A program made the position numbers and the translations under genes. From Paenisporosarcina sp. OV554 (GTDB lineage: Bacteria > Bacillota > Bacilli > Bacillales_A > Planococcaceae), in assembly GCF_003058165.1 (NCBI RefSeq), contig NZ_QBUC01000005.1, positions 1 through 64,000 on the forward strand: a stretch of 64,000 bases of DNA, in the 5' to 3' direction. Below the pieces are notes generated by a model. It was not told where the DNA came from. It searched no databases and was given only the letters and a program-made list of their open reading frames with translations. The number at the start of each line of letters is the position of its first letter. Position 1 is the stretch's first letter. Positions 17,325 through 25,973 of the stretch are shown here, one piece after another.

Positions 17325-18044
17325 TTAGCCACAGTCGTAATAATTAGTTTTCTCATTTCTTACCAAAAAATGAAGAACTTTCTCGAACCAATCATCGCAG
17401 TCTTCGCTATAACAAATGAGATGCTTACCACATTCAGACGTAATTAACTTTTTTTCAACAGACCCCAGACGTCCGTACAAATACTCGGCAGATGCAAAAG
17501 GTACAATGCCATCTTTTTGACCTTGTACGATACATACGGGAACGTTTATTGATTCGTAGTATGGCTCAACCATTTTCACGATACGTAAAAACTCAACCGC
17601 GGCTCGAATTGGCGTATGAGTCAATTTGTATTCGTATAAATGATAGATCGTATTGGTCGCAAGTTTTCTCTGTACCGCGTCAACCGTAATATCTTTAATA
17701 TCTTCTAACAGTTGTCCCACGCTAATGAATTTCGCAGATGCACTAAGAAGAACTAAACGGTCGATCTTATAACGCATTGACAAGTACAAAGCAATTAAAC
17801 CACCCATCGAAAAACCTACAACGACAACTCGATTCACTTGCTTTTGTAATAAGCGTAATGATTGCTCTGCTTCCATCATCCAATTTTCCGCCGTAAATTC
17901 ATTCAGTGAAAGTGTGGGTCCGTGTCCAGGTAAAGTCGGGACTTTGACCAACCAATCTGTCTTTTCTTCTATATATTGCACAAATGGTTGCATTTCATAC
18001 GGACCACCAGTGAATCCATGAATACATAATACTCCAGTTTTCAC
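17325..18044 (-). CDS. Alpha/beta-hydrolase, carboxylesterase type
   Basis: Alpha/beta-hydrolase of 239 aa resembling the Geobacillus Est30/B. subtilis YvaK carboxylesterases. The oxyanion HGFTGG motif lies at residues 9-14 and the nucleophile serine in VGFSMGGLIALYLSM near residue 93. The acid (about 189, QGQKDGIVP) and histidine (about 220, CGKHLICYSED) complete the triad. It probably hydrolyses short-chain esters in the cytoplasm. The GTG start at 18044 has GGAGG 9 nt upstream. It follows the broken gene at 18060-18640 by 15 bp. Confidence 0.9.
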   Translation of the reverse strand: MKTGVLCIHGFTGGPYEMQPFVQYIEEKTDWLVKVPTLPGHGPTLSLNEFTAENWMMEAEQSLRLLQKQVNRVVVVGFSMGGLIALYLSMRYKIDRLVLLSASAKFISVGQLLEDIKDITVDAVQRKLATNTIYHLYEYKLTHTPIRAAVEFLRIVKMVEPYYESINVPVCIVQGQKDGIVPFASAEYLYGRLGSVEKKLITSECGKHLICYSEDCDDWFEKVLHFLVRNEKTNYYDCG

Positions 18045-18059
18045 GTTCTTACACCTCCA

Positions 18060-18640
18060 TCATTTACCGTATGGTTGACGGAATCCTGCCCGTAATTTAT
18101 AAACTGCTTCAACAAGTCGTTTGTCCCTTGTTTCTTGTCTCTTAGCTGATAGCAACCATTCTAGATATTGTTTCTGATACCCAGTTGGTAAATTCACAAA
18201 CATGAGGAGAACACTCTCTCTTTCAAATATTTCACGAATCTCTTCCGTTATTACATAATTGTCAGGTGCAACTTGACAATTTACAGACGTTTTCCTCTTC
18301 ACATCGCTTTGAGGTCTAAATCGAATAGCTGACCAATCAACATCCAGAGCAATTGAAGCGATTCCGACAATTCCTTTAGATTGAAGTTCTCCCAACCTTT
18401 ATCGCGGTTAAGATCTTTGAAAAGTTTAGAAGATTTTTTCGGATAAGCCACCCAAATCATTGCGTCGCGTTGTGTTCGCAAATGATCAACCGATGTGGCA
18501 AATAAAAGCCCAAAAGAATACAAACCCTCTGTAGGCTGTGTATCCATTTCGGCAGTGACATAATTCGCTGAAGGAGATTCCATTACTAAAAATCTCTCTT
18601 CATTCGGTATTTTTAGTTTCTATTTATTGTCTAAAATCAT
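18060..18640 (-). pseudogene. Broken gene: DUF3052-like / YdeI-like protein with stop and frameshift
   Basis: One ancestral protein of about 193 codons is split by two lesions. The likely original start is ATG at 18640, with AAGGA 6-7 nt upstream. It reads MILDNK and hits TAG at 18620-18622, then continues in frame as KLKIPNEERFLVMESPSANY. A second lesion lies at 18391-18393: adding one G to this GGG restores DKGWGELQSKGIVGIASIAL across the junction. The first half has AMIWVAYPKKSSK and, after the repair, DWSAIRFRP, like DUF3052-type proteins. The last third (LPTGYQKQYLEWLLSAKRQE) resembles the YdeI family. Partial proteins could still be made from 18583 or 18395. Confidence 0.8.
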
Positions 18641-18661
18641 ACGAAATCCTTACCTTTTTTA

Positions 18662-20038
18662 TTAATCAATGACGTTTTCAAGTGCCATACCACGAGAACC
18701 TTTTACTAAGATGATTGAATTTGAAGAAGTACTTGATTTTAATGTGTTGCGAATCGGCTCATAGTCATTTTCTGACCACACCACTTGTGCATCCGCAAAT
18801 AATGATTGTAACTTGTCATATAGCCACTTCATTCTAGGTCCATATAAACAAACACCTGCAAAGTCTTGTGGTGTGATGTATTCAGCCAACTCTTCATGAT
18901 ACTTTTGTTCGTCGTCACCTAGTTCAAGCATATCGCCAAGTACTAACCATTTTTCTGGCCTAATCGTAGTTTCACGGATAAAAGTGATGGCCGCTTTCAT
19001 AGATGTGGGTGCAGCATTGTATGCATCGTTAATAAATAAAGAGCCATTTTTTGCAGGTATGACTTGCATGCGCATATCTGTCAGTGTGACGTTTTTTAAA
19101 GAATCTTTAATTTGTTCATTTGTTAATCCTGCTTTTTGGGCAATTAAAATCGCCACTAAAGCATTCTTCACTTGATGCTTTCCTAAGACAGGTATCATAA
19201 ATTGATCGTTAATTAAACCAGATACATTAAATTCACTACCATTTTCCGTCGCTTCAATTGACTGTACAGAGACGGCATTTGAAGGATCAGAACCGAATGA
19301 TATCGTATTTATAGAAGGAACTAATTTTTCATCATTCATTTTTTGAATAAATGGTCGTAAAAGCGGTTCATCCCCATCGTAAAATAAACATCCTTTAGGC
19401 TGTAAACCGGCAACAATTTCAAATTTCGCTTTGGCAATTCCTTCGCGTGAACCTAAGTCTTGCATATGAGCTTCACCAATATTCGTAATAGCTACGAAAT
19501 GGGGTTTTGCTAAAGTCGATAAAAATTCAATTTCCCCATAGCCACTCATGCCCATTTCAAGGACGGCAAAATCTGTATCTTCGTCTAAAGACAAAATAGT
19601 AATAGGTAACCCCAAGTTATTGTTGAAATTACCCGCTGTTTTTTGCACACGAAAATAAGGAGACAGGACGCCCGCTACTAAATCTTTAGTTGAAGTCTTC
19701 CCGTTCGACCCAGTAATTCCGATAAATGTGGCTTGATGTTCATTTCGATAAGCTCGTGCCATTTGTTGCAATGCTTTTTCACTGTCTTCAACGAATAACA
19801 ACGGAACATCTTGCGGCGGATTTGGTTCATCTTTTTGCCAAAGAGCGGCAGCAGCACCTTTTTCAAAAGCTTGTGCTACATATTGATGCCCATTCACTTT
19901 TTCGCCTTTAAAAGGGATAAATAAATCCCCAGGTTGAATGGTTTTCGTATTAATCGACACACCCCTTACCAAGACATCAGGTGTATCGATCGCGTTAAGG
20001 TCTAGCCAGTCAGCAATTATTGTTAAAGCTTTTTCCAC
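18662..20038 (-). CDS. murF: UDP-N-acetylmuramoyl-tripeptide--D-alanyl-D-alanine ligase
   Basis: MurF, 458 aa, adds D-Ala-D-Ala to UDP-MurNAc-tripeptide in the cytoplasm. The ATP-binding loop is GITGSNGKTSTKD near residue 110. The central domain carries AVLEMGMSGYGEIEFL and TNIGEAHMQDLGSREGIAKAK, and the C-terminal ligase domain INDAYNAAPTSMKAAI. The start is GTG at 20038, with only a weak GAGTGTGAA upstream, consistent with reading through from ddl 12 bp away. It forms the D-Ala branch of wall synthesis together with ddl and alr. Confidence 0.97.
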   Translation of the reverse strand: MEKALTIIADWLDLNAIDTPDVLVRGVSINTKTIQPGDLFIPFKGEKVNGHQYVAQAFEKGAAAALWQKDEPNPPQDVPLLFVEDSEKALQQMARAYRNEHQATFIGITGSNGKTSTKDLVAGVLSPYFRVQKTAGNFNNNLGLPITILSLDEDTDFAVLEMGMSGYGEIEFLSTLAKPHFVAITNIGEAHMQDLGSREGIAKAKFEIVAGLQPKGCLFYDGDEPLLRPFIQKMNDEKLVPSINTISFGSDPSNAVSVQSIEATENGSEFNVSGLINDQFMIPVLGKHQVKNALVAILIAQKAGLTNEQIKDSLKNVTLTDMRMQVIPAKNGSLFINDAYNAAPTSMKAAITFIRETTIRPEKWLVLGDMLELGDDEQKYHEELAEYITPQDFAGVCLYGPRMKWLYDKLQSLFADAQVVWSENDYEPIRNTLKSSTSSNSIILVKGSRGMALENVID

Positions 20039-20050
20039 AAATATTCACAC

Positions 20051-21130
20051 TCAATCCATTGTATATTGTAATTGTTGTTTTTCCGTATGGCGTTCGATAG
20101 CAAGTTCAATTAACTGGTCAATCAACTCTGAATAGTTTACACCTGTATGTTGCCACAGTAATGGGAACATGCTGAAGGGAGTAAATCCAGGTAACGTATT
20201 TACTTCGTTAATTAAAACTTCATTATCATCTGTTAAAAAAAAGTCTGCGCGCACAAGACCTGAACAATCCAATACTTTGAATGCTTTAATCGCATTGTCT
20301 TGTAACGTCGCTTCTACTTCTGTTGAAACTTCTGCTGGGATAATCATAGCGGTATTGCCATCTTTATATTTTGCTTGATAATCGTAAAAAGCCTTTAACG
20401 GCTTGATTTCGCCTGGCACTGAACATTTCGGAGTATCGTTACCTAGAACGCCCATTTCGATTTCACGTGCATTTATTCCTTGCTCGATCACAATTTTACG
20501 ATCATATTTTAATGCTAAATCTACTGCTTCTATTAATTCTTCACGATTTGATGCTTTGCTAATGCCTACACTTGAACCTAAGTTTGCAGGTTTTACAAAT
20601 AATGGCCAAGCAAGTTCTTTTTCAATTTTTCCAAGCCAGAAGCTTTGGTCGTTCTGCCATTCTCTACGTATAAAATGCACATATGGTACTTGTTTTAATC
20701 CAGCGATAGTGAAAAGCTGTTTCATAATTACTTTATCCATTCCAGCGGAAGAAGCTAATACGCCATTGCCGATGTATGGCAGGTTCATAACTTCAAGTAA
20801 TCCTTGAACGGTACCATCTTCTCCGTTAGGTCCATGTAGAAGCGGGAAAATGACATCTAAAGTCTTTTCATCCACTTGAGAAGGCAAAAAACTAGAAATG
20901 TTATTTGGTAGACTTTGTTTTGTTGTATTTTCAAATTGTAATTGTTCAATTGTATCTATAGGTGATAGTAGCTGTTGCCCTTTTCTCCATTCACCTTCTT
21001 GTGTAATGTAAATTGGAAACACATCATATTCACTGAAATTTAATGCTTGAGTTACTGCACGAGCCGTTGATAATGACACTTCATGCTCTGCAGATTTTCC
21101 ACCATATAATAAACCGATTCTTTTTTTCAT
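20051..21130 (-). CDS. ddl: D-alanine--D-alanine ligase
   Basis: ATP-grasp ligase, 359 aa, joining two D-alanines. Family signatures are [17 protein letters not shown] at the N-terminus, [12 protein letters not shown] near residue 99, [15 protein letters not shown] near 175, and the metal-binding [18 protein letters not shown] near 307. GGAGG precedes the ATG. It is the first gene of the ddl-murF unit. Confidence 0.97.
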   Translation of the reverse strand: MKKRIGLLYGGKSAEHEVSLSTARAVTQALNFSEYDVFPIYITQEGEWRKGQQLLSPIDTIEQLQFENTTKQSLPNNISSFLPSQVDEKTLDVIFPLLHGPNGEDGTVQGLLEVMNLPYIGNGVLASSAGMDKVIMKQLFTIAGLKQVPYVHFIRREWQNDQSFWLGKIEKELAWPLFVKPANLGSSVGISKASNREELIEAVDLALKYDRKIVIEQGINAREIEMGVLGNDTPKCSVPGEIKPLKAFYDYQAKYKDGNTAMIIPAEVSTEVEATLQDNAIKAFKVLDCSGLVRADFFLTDDNEVLINEVNTLPGFTPFSMFPLLWQHTGVNYSELIDQLIELAIERHTEKQQLQYTMD

Positions 21131-21275
21131 TTGTATACCTCCACGTATTGGATCCTTTTATTTTATCATGAACTTCATTTACCCATAAACACATAATAGA
21201 AAATCACGCCTTCACGAATTATGGTATAAGATCTTTTTCTTATACTATCCAAAAATCTTATCATTGTTGACACTA

Positions 21276-21318
21276 TAAAAAAACAATCCCTTGCACTCAT
21301 CTTTGCAAGGGATTGTCA
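21276..21318 (-). terminator. Terminator upstream of ddl, after the 248-aa gene
   Basis: CAATCCCTTGCA/TGCAAGGGATTG with a T7 run on the minus strand, directly after the stop at 21319. Confidence 0.92.
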
Positions 21319-22065
21319 TTAAAATCGAATCGTTTCATCCGGACTTTGTTTCATTAATGAAGTTAATTCGTCCCATATTTCATCTGGGTATACCGATTCT
21401 GGTAATAACCGGAGTTCTAAATCATACGACACTTTTGATTTTTCTCTTTTGTATAAGGAAAGAAGCACTCCTTCTTTTAATAAAGGTTTATGCGAAAAAA
21501 TCTGTTCCATTGTGAGTTCAGGATAGCCTACTTTTTGTTTTCGACGCCAAAAAGAAGCGCCTCTTTCTTTAGTAAGAACCACTTGATTTAATATATTTAC
21601 GACTAAACGGAGTGAATCATTTAGTTCACGGAAATAAATTTTCGTCATACTTTCTTCTTCATTGGACAGGTACACAAAACGATTTTGAAGTTGATAATAA
21701 AACGGTGAACGGATTGGCTCTTTTTTATGTCCGATATATAATAATTCAGCTTGTTCTTGAGAAGTTAACATATTAAGGTTATGTTCATCTTTAAAATCAA
21801 TCCATCTTAAATCTGTCGGATTATCCATAAATTCTTTTGTAAATGCTAATACTTCTTCATCAGGAACAAATTCTAACTGGGTGTGAATGTTAAAAGAACT
21901 GTCTTCGTATTTATGCTTGAGTAACAATAAATGTTGCAATGGCCCAAGACTTCTAACAAATTGTTGCATCGTTAAACCACTGAACATCACGAACTGATCA
22001 GCTTCGTTCATATGTATATAAATATGGTGAAGAAAATCTTCAATATCACGTTCCTTTTTCACCAT
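21319..22065 (-). CDS. Uncharacterised soluble protein next to rodA and ddl
   Basis: I do not recognise this 248-aa protein. It has no signal peptide or membrane segment, is rich in charged residues, and shows no catalytic motif I can name. Features include FVMFSGLTMQQFVRSLG near residue 28 and a basic patch SFWRRKQKVGYPE near 170. The ATG at 22065 is preferred because GGAG is 8 nt upstream; the frame is open to 22074. It stands as its own unit, with a strong terminator behind it and rodA divergent in front. That suggests a conserved lineage-specific gene, not an ORF artefact. Confidence 0.8.
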   Translation of the reverse strand: MVKKERDIEDFLHHIYIHMNEADQFVMFSGLTMQQFVRSLGPLQHLLLLKHKYEDSSFNIHTQLEFVPDEEVLAFTKEFMDNPTDLRWIDFKDEHNLNMLTSQEQAELLYIGHKKEPIRSPFYYQLQNRFVYLSNEEESMTKIYFRELNDSLRLVVNILNQVVLTKERGASFWRRKQKVGYPELTMEQIFSHKPLLKEGVLLSLYKREKSKVSYDLELRLLPESVYPDEIWDELTSLMKQSPDETIRF

Positions 22066-22220
22066 GACCATCACTCCATTCCTTCATTCATTATAAGCCC
22101 ATTTTGTGAAGAATGAAACATTTAGCACCTCATATCAGTACATACTTCACAAGCATTTATAAGCCATTTGCGCTATAATTAATAGGTTATAACTTCAAAA
22201 TAGAAATTTAGGTGACAACT

Positions 22221-23408
22221 ATGGAAAATAACAAAGGTTTTGCGGACCGTTTTGACTGGACGCTTGCTTTTATTGTATTACTTCTTTTTATCGTCAGTTT
22301 GCTTGCGATTTCATCGGCACAAACTTCAGGACAATATCCAATCAACTTTATCCCTCGCCAAACATTCTGGTACATTGTCGGAGCAGCAATTATTGGCTTT
22401 ACTATGTTTTTCGATCCAGAACAATATAAAAAAATGGCCTGGATTCTTTATGGCATTGGCATTTTTGTTTTAATCGCACTCGTTTTAGCACCTGGGGGAG
22501 AAGGACAAATCGCTGAAGAACGTGGGGGCGCAAAGAGTTGGTTTCATCTACCTGGTATTGGGAGCATTCAACCTTCTGAGTTCATGAAAACATTCTTTAT
22601 TTTAACGATGGCACGGATGATTAGTAAACATCATGAAAATCACGTGTTAAAAACGTTTAAAACAGATTTAATTCTTCTCGGAAAAATAATTGCTACTGCA
22701 TTAGTTCCTTTACTATTTATTATGCAACAACCAGATTTAGGAACATCTCTTGTCTTTCTAGCTATCACCGCAGCTATGATTATTGTTGGTGGTGTTACTT
22801 GGAAACTAATATTGCCTATCTTTGCAGGAACTGCAGTATTGGGGGGGACCCTGCTCTGGATGGCGGTCTATATGCAGGATTTCTTATCGGATAAATTCGG
22901 CTTTAAACCCTATCAATTTGGTCGAATTTATTCATGGTTAGATCCTGAATCTTATGCCTCTGGAGAAGGGTATAATTTACTTAATGCCATGTCGGCCATA
23001 GGCTCAGGGGAAATTACCGGTAAGGGCTATCAAGGACGTGAAGTATATGTTCCTGAAAATCATACCGACTTTATTTTCACTGTTATTGGAGAAGAATACG
23101 GCTTTATTGGAGCCAGCATTGTCGTGAGTTTATTTTTCTTGTTAATTTACCATTTAACAAAAATCACTCTGCAATTAAAAGATCCGTTTAGTACGTATGT
23201 ATGTGCTGGTATTATTGCCATGATTACATTCCATGTATTCCAAAACATCGGCATGACCATTCAGCTGTTACCGATTACGGGTATCCCGCTTCCTTTCATT
23301 AGTTATGGGGGTAGTTCGTTAATGGGGAATATGCTTGCACTTGGATTGGTCTTTAGTATGAAGTTTCATCATCGTACTTATATGTTTGGCTCTTCTGAAG
23401 ATGAATAA
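22221..23408 (+). CDS. rodA: RodA-type peptidoglycan glycosyltransferase (SEDS family)
   Basis: SEDS-family membrane protein of about 395 aa with roughly ten TM helices. It polymerises lipid II for side-wall growth with a class B PBP. Typical sequences are SWFHLPGIGSIQPSEFMK near residue 110, IMQQPDLGTSLVFL near 170 and the C-terminal GIPLPFISYGGSSLMGNM, which all SEDS proteins share. The lack of spore or division neighbours and the sequence (cf. B. subtilis RodA) favour RodA over FtsW or SpoVE. ATG at 22221 has AGGTG 6 nt upstream; the frame opens with GTG at 22212. Confidence 0.92.
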   Translation: MENNKGFADRFDWTLAFIVLLLFIVSLLAISSAQTSGQYPINFIPRQTFWYIVGAAIIGFTMFFDPEQYKKMAWILYGIGIFVLIALVLAPGGEGQIAEERGGAKSWFHLPGIGSIQPSEFMKTFFILTMARMISKHHENHVLKTFKTDLILLGKIIATALVPLLFIMQQPDLGTSLVFLAITAAMIIVGGVTWKLILPIFAGTAVLGGTLLWMAVYMQDFLSDKFGFKPYQFGRIYSWLDPESYASGEGYNLLNAMSAIGSGEITGKGYQGREVYVPENHTDFIFTVIGEEYGFIGASIVVSLFFLLIYHLTKITLQLKDPFSTYVCAGIIAMITFHVFQNIGMTIQLLPITGIPLPFISYGGSSLMGNMLALGLVFSMKFHHRTYMFGSSEDE

Positions 23409-23458
23409 TATATGTATACATGAATCTATGAAACCTTGATTTCTTCACTATACTAATA

Positions 23459-23687
23459 GGTTTCCAGGTCGCTTCTGACGCCTATCTGCTGCACCATGGT
23501 TTAAAGAATAAAGAGTTGGGCTTGTGACTTCGTCACTCGCCCAACTCTCTTTTTTAAAATCATCATGCGGCGGGTGTGAGCCTTCGCTCCCTTGAAACCT
23601 TAACGGGCATAGTAATAATTGTTTAATTTACTAATGAATTGATAGTTACATTAAGTAGATGGTCGGCCGAAATTGTATCTTCGGCTA
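23459..23687 (-). repeat. Structured dispersed repeat, copy 1
   Basis: Read on the minus strand this is the same element as 38025-38258 over its whole length. It has a CGGCCGA hairpin followed by ATCTACTTAA, a ~50-nt AT-rich spacer, then AGGTT.CAAGGGAGCGAAGG and CACCCGCCGCA.GATGAT. Next come a long hairpin AGAGTTGGGC/GCCCAACTCT with a GTGAC-GAA-GTCAC tip, TGCAGCAG, and a closing GGAAACCTATTA. The ends AGGTTTC and GAAACCT (23459-23601) are complementary. On the plus strand the hairpin is followed by TTTTTT and can terminate rodA. I do not know this family. Confidence 0.85.
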
Positions 23688-23845
23688 CTTGGTTTGTTGA
23701 AAAGAGTGATGATTCATTAGTAAACAAAAAGATAAAAATACTTTTTCCTAAGTTTGTAGGAGAGCGTCGAAAGCATCCGTGCCACAGGATTTATTTGTAA
23801 TTGTAAAAGGGAGATGTGACGACGTCACATCTCCCTTTTATGGAT
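23666..23845 (+). repeat. Structured dispersed repeat, copy 2 (diverged, inverted)
   Basis: This copy starts at the same GGCCGAA hairpin that belongs to copy 1 but runs the other way. After a spacer of the expected length come AGGAGAGCG and CCACAGGAT, which align loosely with the conserved body of copy 3. Then a perfect hairpin GGGAGATGTGAC/GTCACATCTCCC shares the GTGACG.CGTCAC tip. The AACCT end of the other copies is not recognisable. The last hairpin is bidirectional and ends the minus-strand operon at 23942. Confidence 0.6.
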
Positions 23846-23941
23846 TTATTAGGTAAAGATTGAGTCCATGATGCTTTTCAAAGCTTCCCGTAAAGCTGAG
23901 TGACAAAGCCATGTCACTTGTAAAATATAATCAATGTAGAG

Positions 23942-24910
23942 TTATAACCACCACATGTCAGCTGGTTGTTCTTTAATCACAACTGATTTCAAATTAGACA
24001 CTGCACGTTGGAAACCTTCTTCAATGCTCATGATTGGGTCTTCATGTTCGATGCTGACAACGTAGTCATAGCCATAAGTGCGAAGAGCACTAATAATATC
24101 TGACCATTCTTGCACGGAATGTCCACACCCTACTGAACGAAAATTCCATGCACGCGAACGAATTTTGCTGTAAGGTTGCATATCAGTCAGACCATACATA
24201 TTTACATTGTCTTGGTCGATAAACGTATCTTTTGCATGGAAATGATGGATTGCATTTTCTTTACCAAGTATTTTGATGGCACCAACAGGATCAATTCCTT
24301 GCCACCATAAGTGACTCGGATCAAGGTTTGCACCAATGTATTCGTTCGTTGCTTCACGAAGTTTTAACATGGTATATGGTGTATGAACTGAGAAACCACC
24401 ATGCAATTCAAGACCAATTTTAACGTTAGCCTGTTTAGCGATTTCTGCAATTTCTTTCCAATATGGGATCAATTTTTTCTCCCATTGCCACGTTAAAATA
24501 TCCCCATATTCATTTGGCCATGGTGCAACAGGCCAGTTAGGATGTTTAGCATCATCGTCTGCACCTGGTGTTCCAGAGAATGTATTAACAACAGGGACAC
24601 CCATAAGTTGAGCTAGTTTAATACTTTTTCGTAATGCTTCATCGCTATCTTTTGCTAAAGTGGCATCTGGAGAAACAGGGTTTCCATGACAGCTAAATGC
24701 ACTAATTGTTAATCCGCGAGAGGTTACAGCATCCAAATATTGATTTCGTTTCCCTTCATCCTCTAACAGTTCATCAATTGGACAATGGTCAGTACCAGGA
24801 TAGCCACCCGTTCCAATCTCAACTGCGCCTAGGCCTGATTGTTTTACATAATCAAGCATTTCTTCAAATGATTTTTGTGCAAATAACACTGTAAATACGC
24901 CTAACTTCAT
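23942..24910 (-). CDS. Sugar isomerase/epimerase (xylose-isomerase-like TIM barrel)
   Basis: AP_endonuc_2-type TIM barrel of 322 aa, in the family of IolE, YcjR and related keto-sugar isomerases. Metal-ligand segments expected in the barrel are visible: KIGLELHGGFSVH, GANLDPSHLWWQG, IHHFHAKDT and VSIEHEDP, giving Glu-Asp-His-Glu ligands. ATG at 24910 is favoured (AGGAGG 9 nt upstream) over 24916. It is the last gene of the glycoside operon and probably acts on a keto-sugar produced by the dehydrogenases next to it. The exact substrate is not readable from sequence. Confidence 0.88.
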   Translation of the reverse strand: MKLGVFTVLFAQKSFEEMLDYVKQSGLGAVEIGTGGYPGTDHCPIDELLEDEGKRNQYLDAVTSRGLTISAFSCHGNPVSPDATLAKDSDEALRKSIKLAQLMGVPVVNTFSGTPGADDDAKHPNWPVAPWPNEYGDILTWQWEKKLIPYWKEIAEIAKQANVKIGLELHGGFSVHTPYTMLKLREATNEYIGANLDPSHLWWQGIDPVGAIKILGKENAIHHFHAKDTFIDQDNVNMYGLTDMQPYSKIRSRAWNFRSVGCGHSVQEWSDIISALRTYGYDYVVSIEHEDPIMSIEEGFQRAVSNLKSVVIKEQPADMWWL

Positions 24911-24923
24911 TTCCATTTCCTCC

Positions 24924-25964
24924 TTACGTGAACGAAATTGCTTTACCGGTTTCGCTACTCATATAAATAGCTTCGATGACTTTGGAAACAATTAGCGCTT
25001 CTTGTGGCTTAACAAGTGGCAATTGAGTTCCTCTACAACTTTCAATAAAATTCATCGCTTGCGGAATTCCAGGATCATCGTCATCTGATATCCAGTAAGC
25101 TTTTTGATCTAATAACATACCGTACTTTGATTGATACAGTACTAATGGAAACACATCAAGCCCACCAATAGTACCTGATATACTTACTGATTCTTTGTCA
25201 TCCGCAAGATTTGCAGCCCATGATGTTTCAAATAATAGTGTGGCACCATCTTTAAATTTAATATAGGCTGTTGCGTGGTCGTCTACTTCGAAAGTGGAAG
25301 GTTCAAATACCCCCCATTGGTTAACTACCTCTGGTTGTTTACTTAACTCGTTGTATGTAGAACCTGATACTTCTGCAATTTCAGGAAAGTCCATTAAATG
25401 CAGTGCTAAATCTAGGAAGTGACAACCAAAGTCGATTAAACTTCCACCACCTTGTAGATCTTTGTTAGTGAAAACGCCCCAACCTGGTACTTTTCGTCGT
25501 CGAATGGCTTGTGCACGCGAAACGAGTGGACGGCCAATTTCACCTTCATTAATAAATCTTTTCGCTGCACGCGCTTCTTTCATGTGACGATAATGATAAG
25601 CAATCATTAGCACTTTTCCAGCAGCCTCAGATGCCTCAATCATCGACTCACATTCTTTTGTTGTCATCGCCATTGGCTTTTCGCATAACACATGTTTGCC
25701 CGCATTCAAGGCCGCTATAGCAATTTCAGCATGAAATTTATTTGGCGTGCAGATCGTAACTGCATCTACATGATTAAATATTTCCGTGTATTGTGAAGTG
25801 TGAAAAGGAATCGAGAATTCAGTTGCCACCGATTCTGCCCGCTCTCCATTCACATCACATACTGCAGTTAACTCGGCATGATCGCTTAATGTCAAAAAGG
25901 AGGGAATATGCCTTGAAACAGCAATTCCGCCCACTCCTATTAATCCGATTCTAAGTTTTTCCAT
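24924..25964 (-). CDS. Gfo/Idh/MocA-family oxidoreductase (first of two)
   Basis: NAD(P)-dependent sugar dehydrogenase, 346 aa. The Rossmann motif IGLIGVGGIAVSRHIPS is at residues 7-23, and CEKPMAMTTKECE near residue 95 contains the family EKP motif. The C-terminal GFO_IDH_MocA_C domain includes GGGSLIDFGCHFLDLALHLM with the catalytic D/H pair. ATG at 25964 has AGGTG 6 nt upstream. It lies 9 bp after the second family member, suggesting two oxidation or reduction steps on the same glycoside. Confidence 0.9.
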   Translation of the reverse strand: MEKLRIGLIGVGGIAVSRHIPSFLTLSDHAELTAVCDVNGERAESVATEFSIPFHTSQYTEIFNHVDAVTICTPNKFHAEIAIAALNAGKHVLCEKPMAMTTKECESMIEASEAAGKVLMIAYHYRHMKEARAAKRFINEGEIGRPLVSRAQAIRRRKVPGWGVFTNKDLQGGGSLIDFGCHFLDLALHLMDFPEIAEVSGSTYNELSKQPEVVNQWGVFEPSTFEVDDHATAYIKFKDGATLLFETSWAANLADDKESVSISGTIGGLDVFPLVLYQSKYGMLLDQKAYWISDDDDPGIPQAMNFIESCRGTQLPLVKPQEALIVSKVIEAIYMSSETGKAISFT

Positions 25965-25973
25965 TTTCATCAC

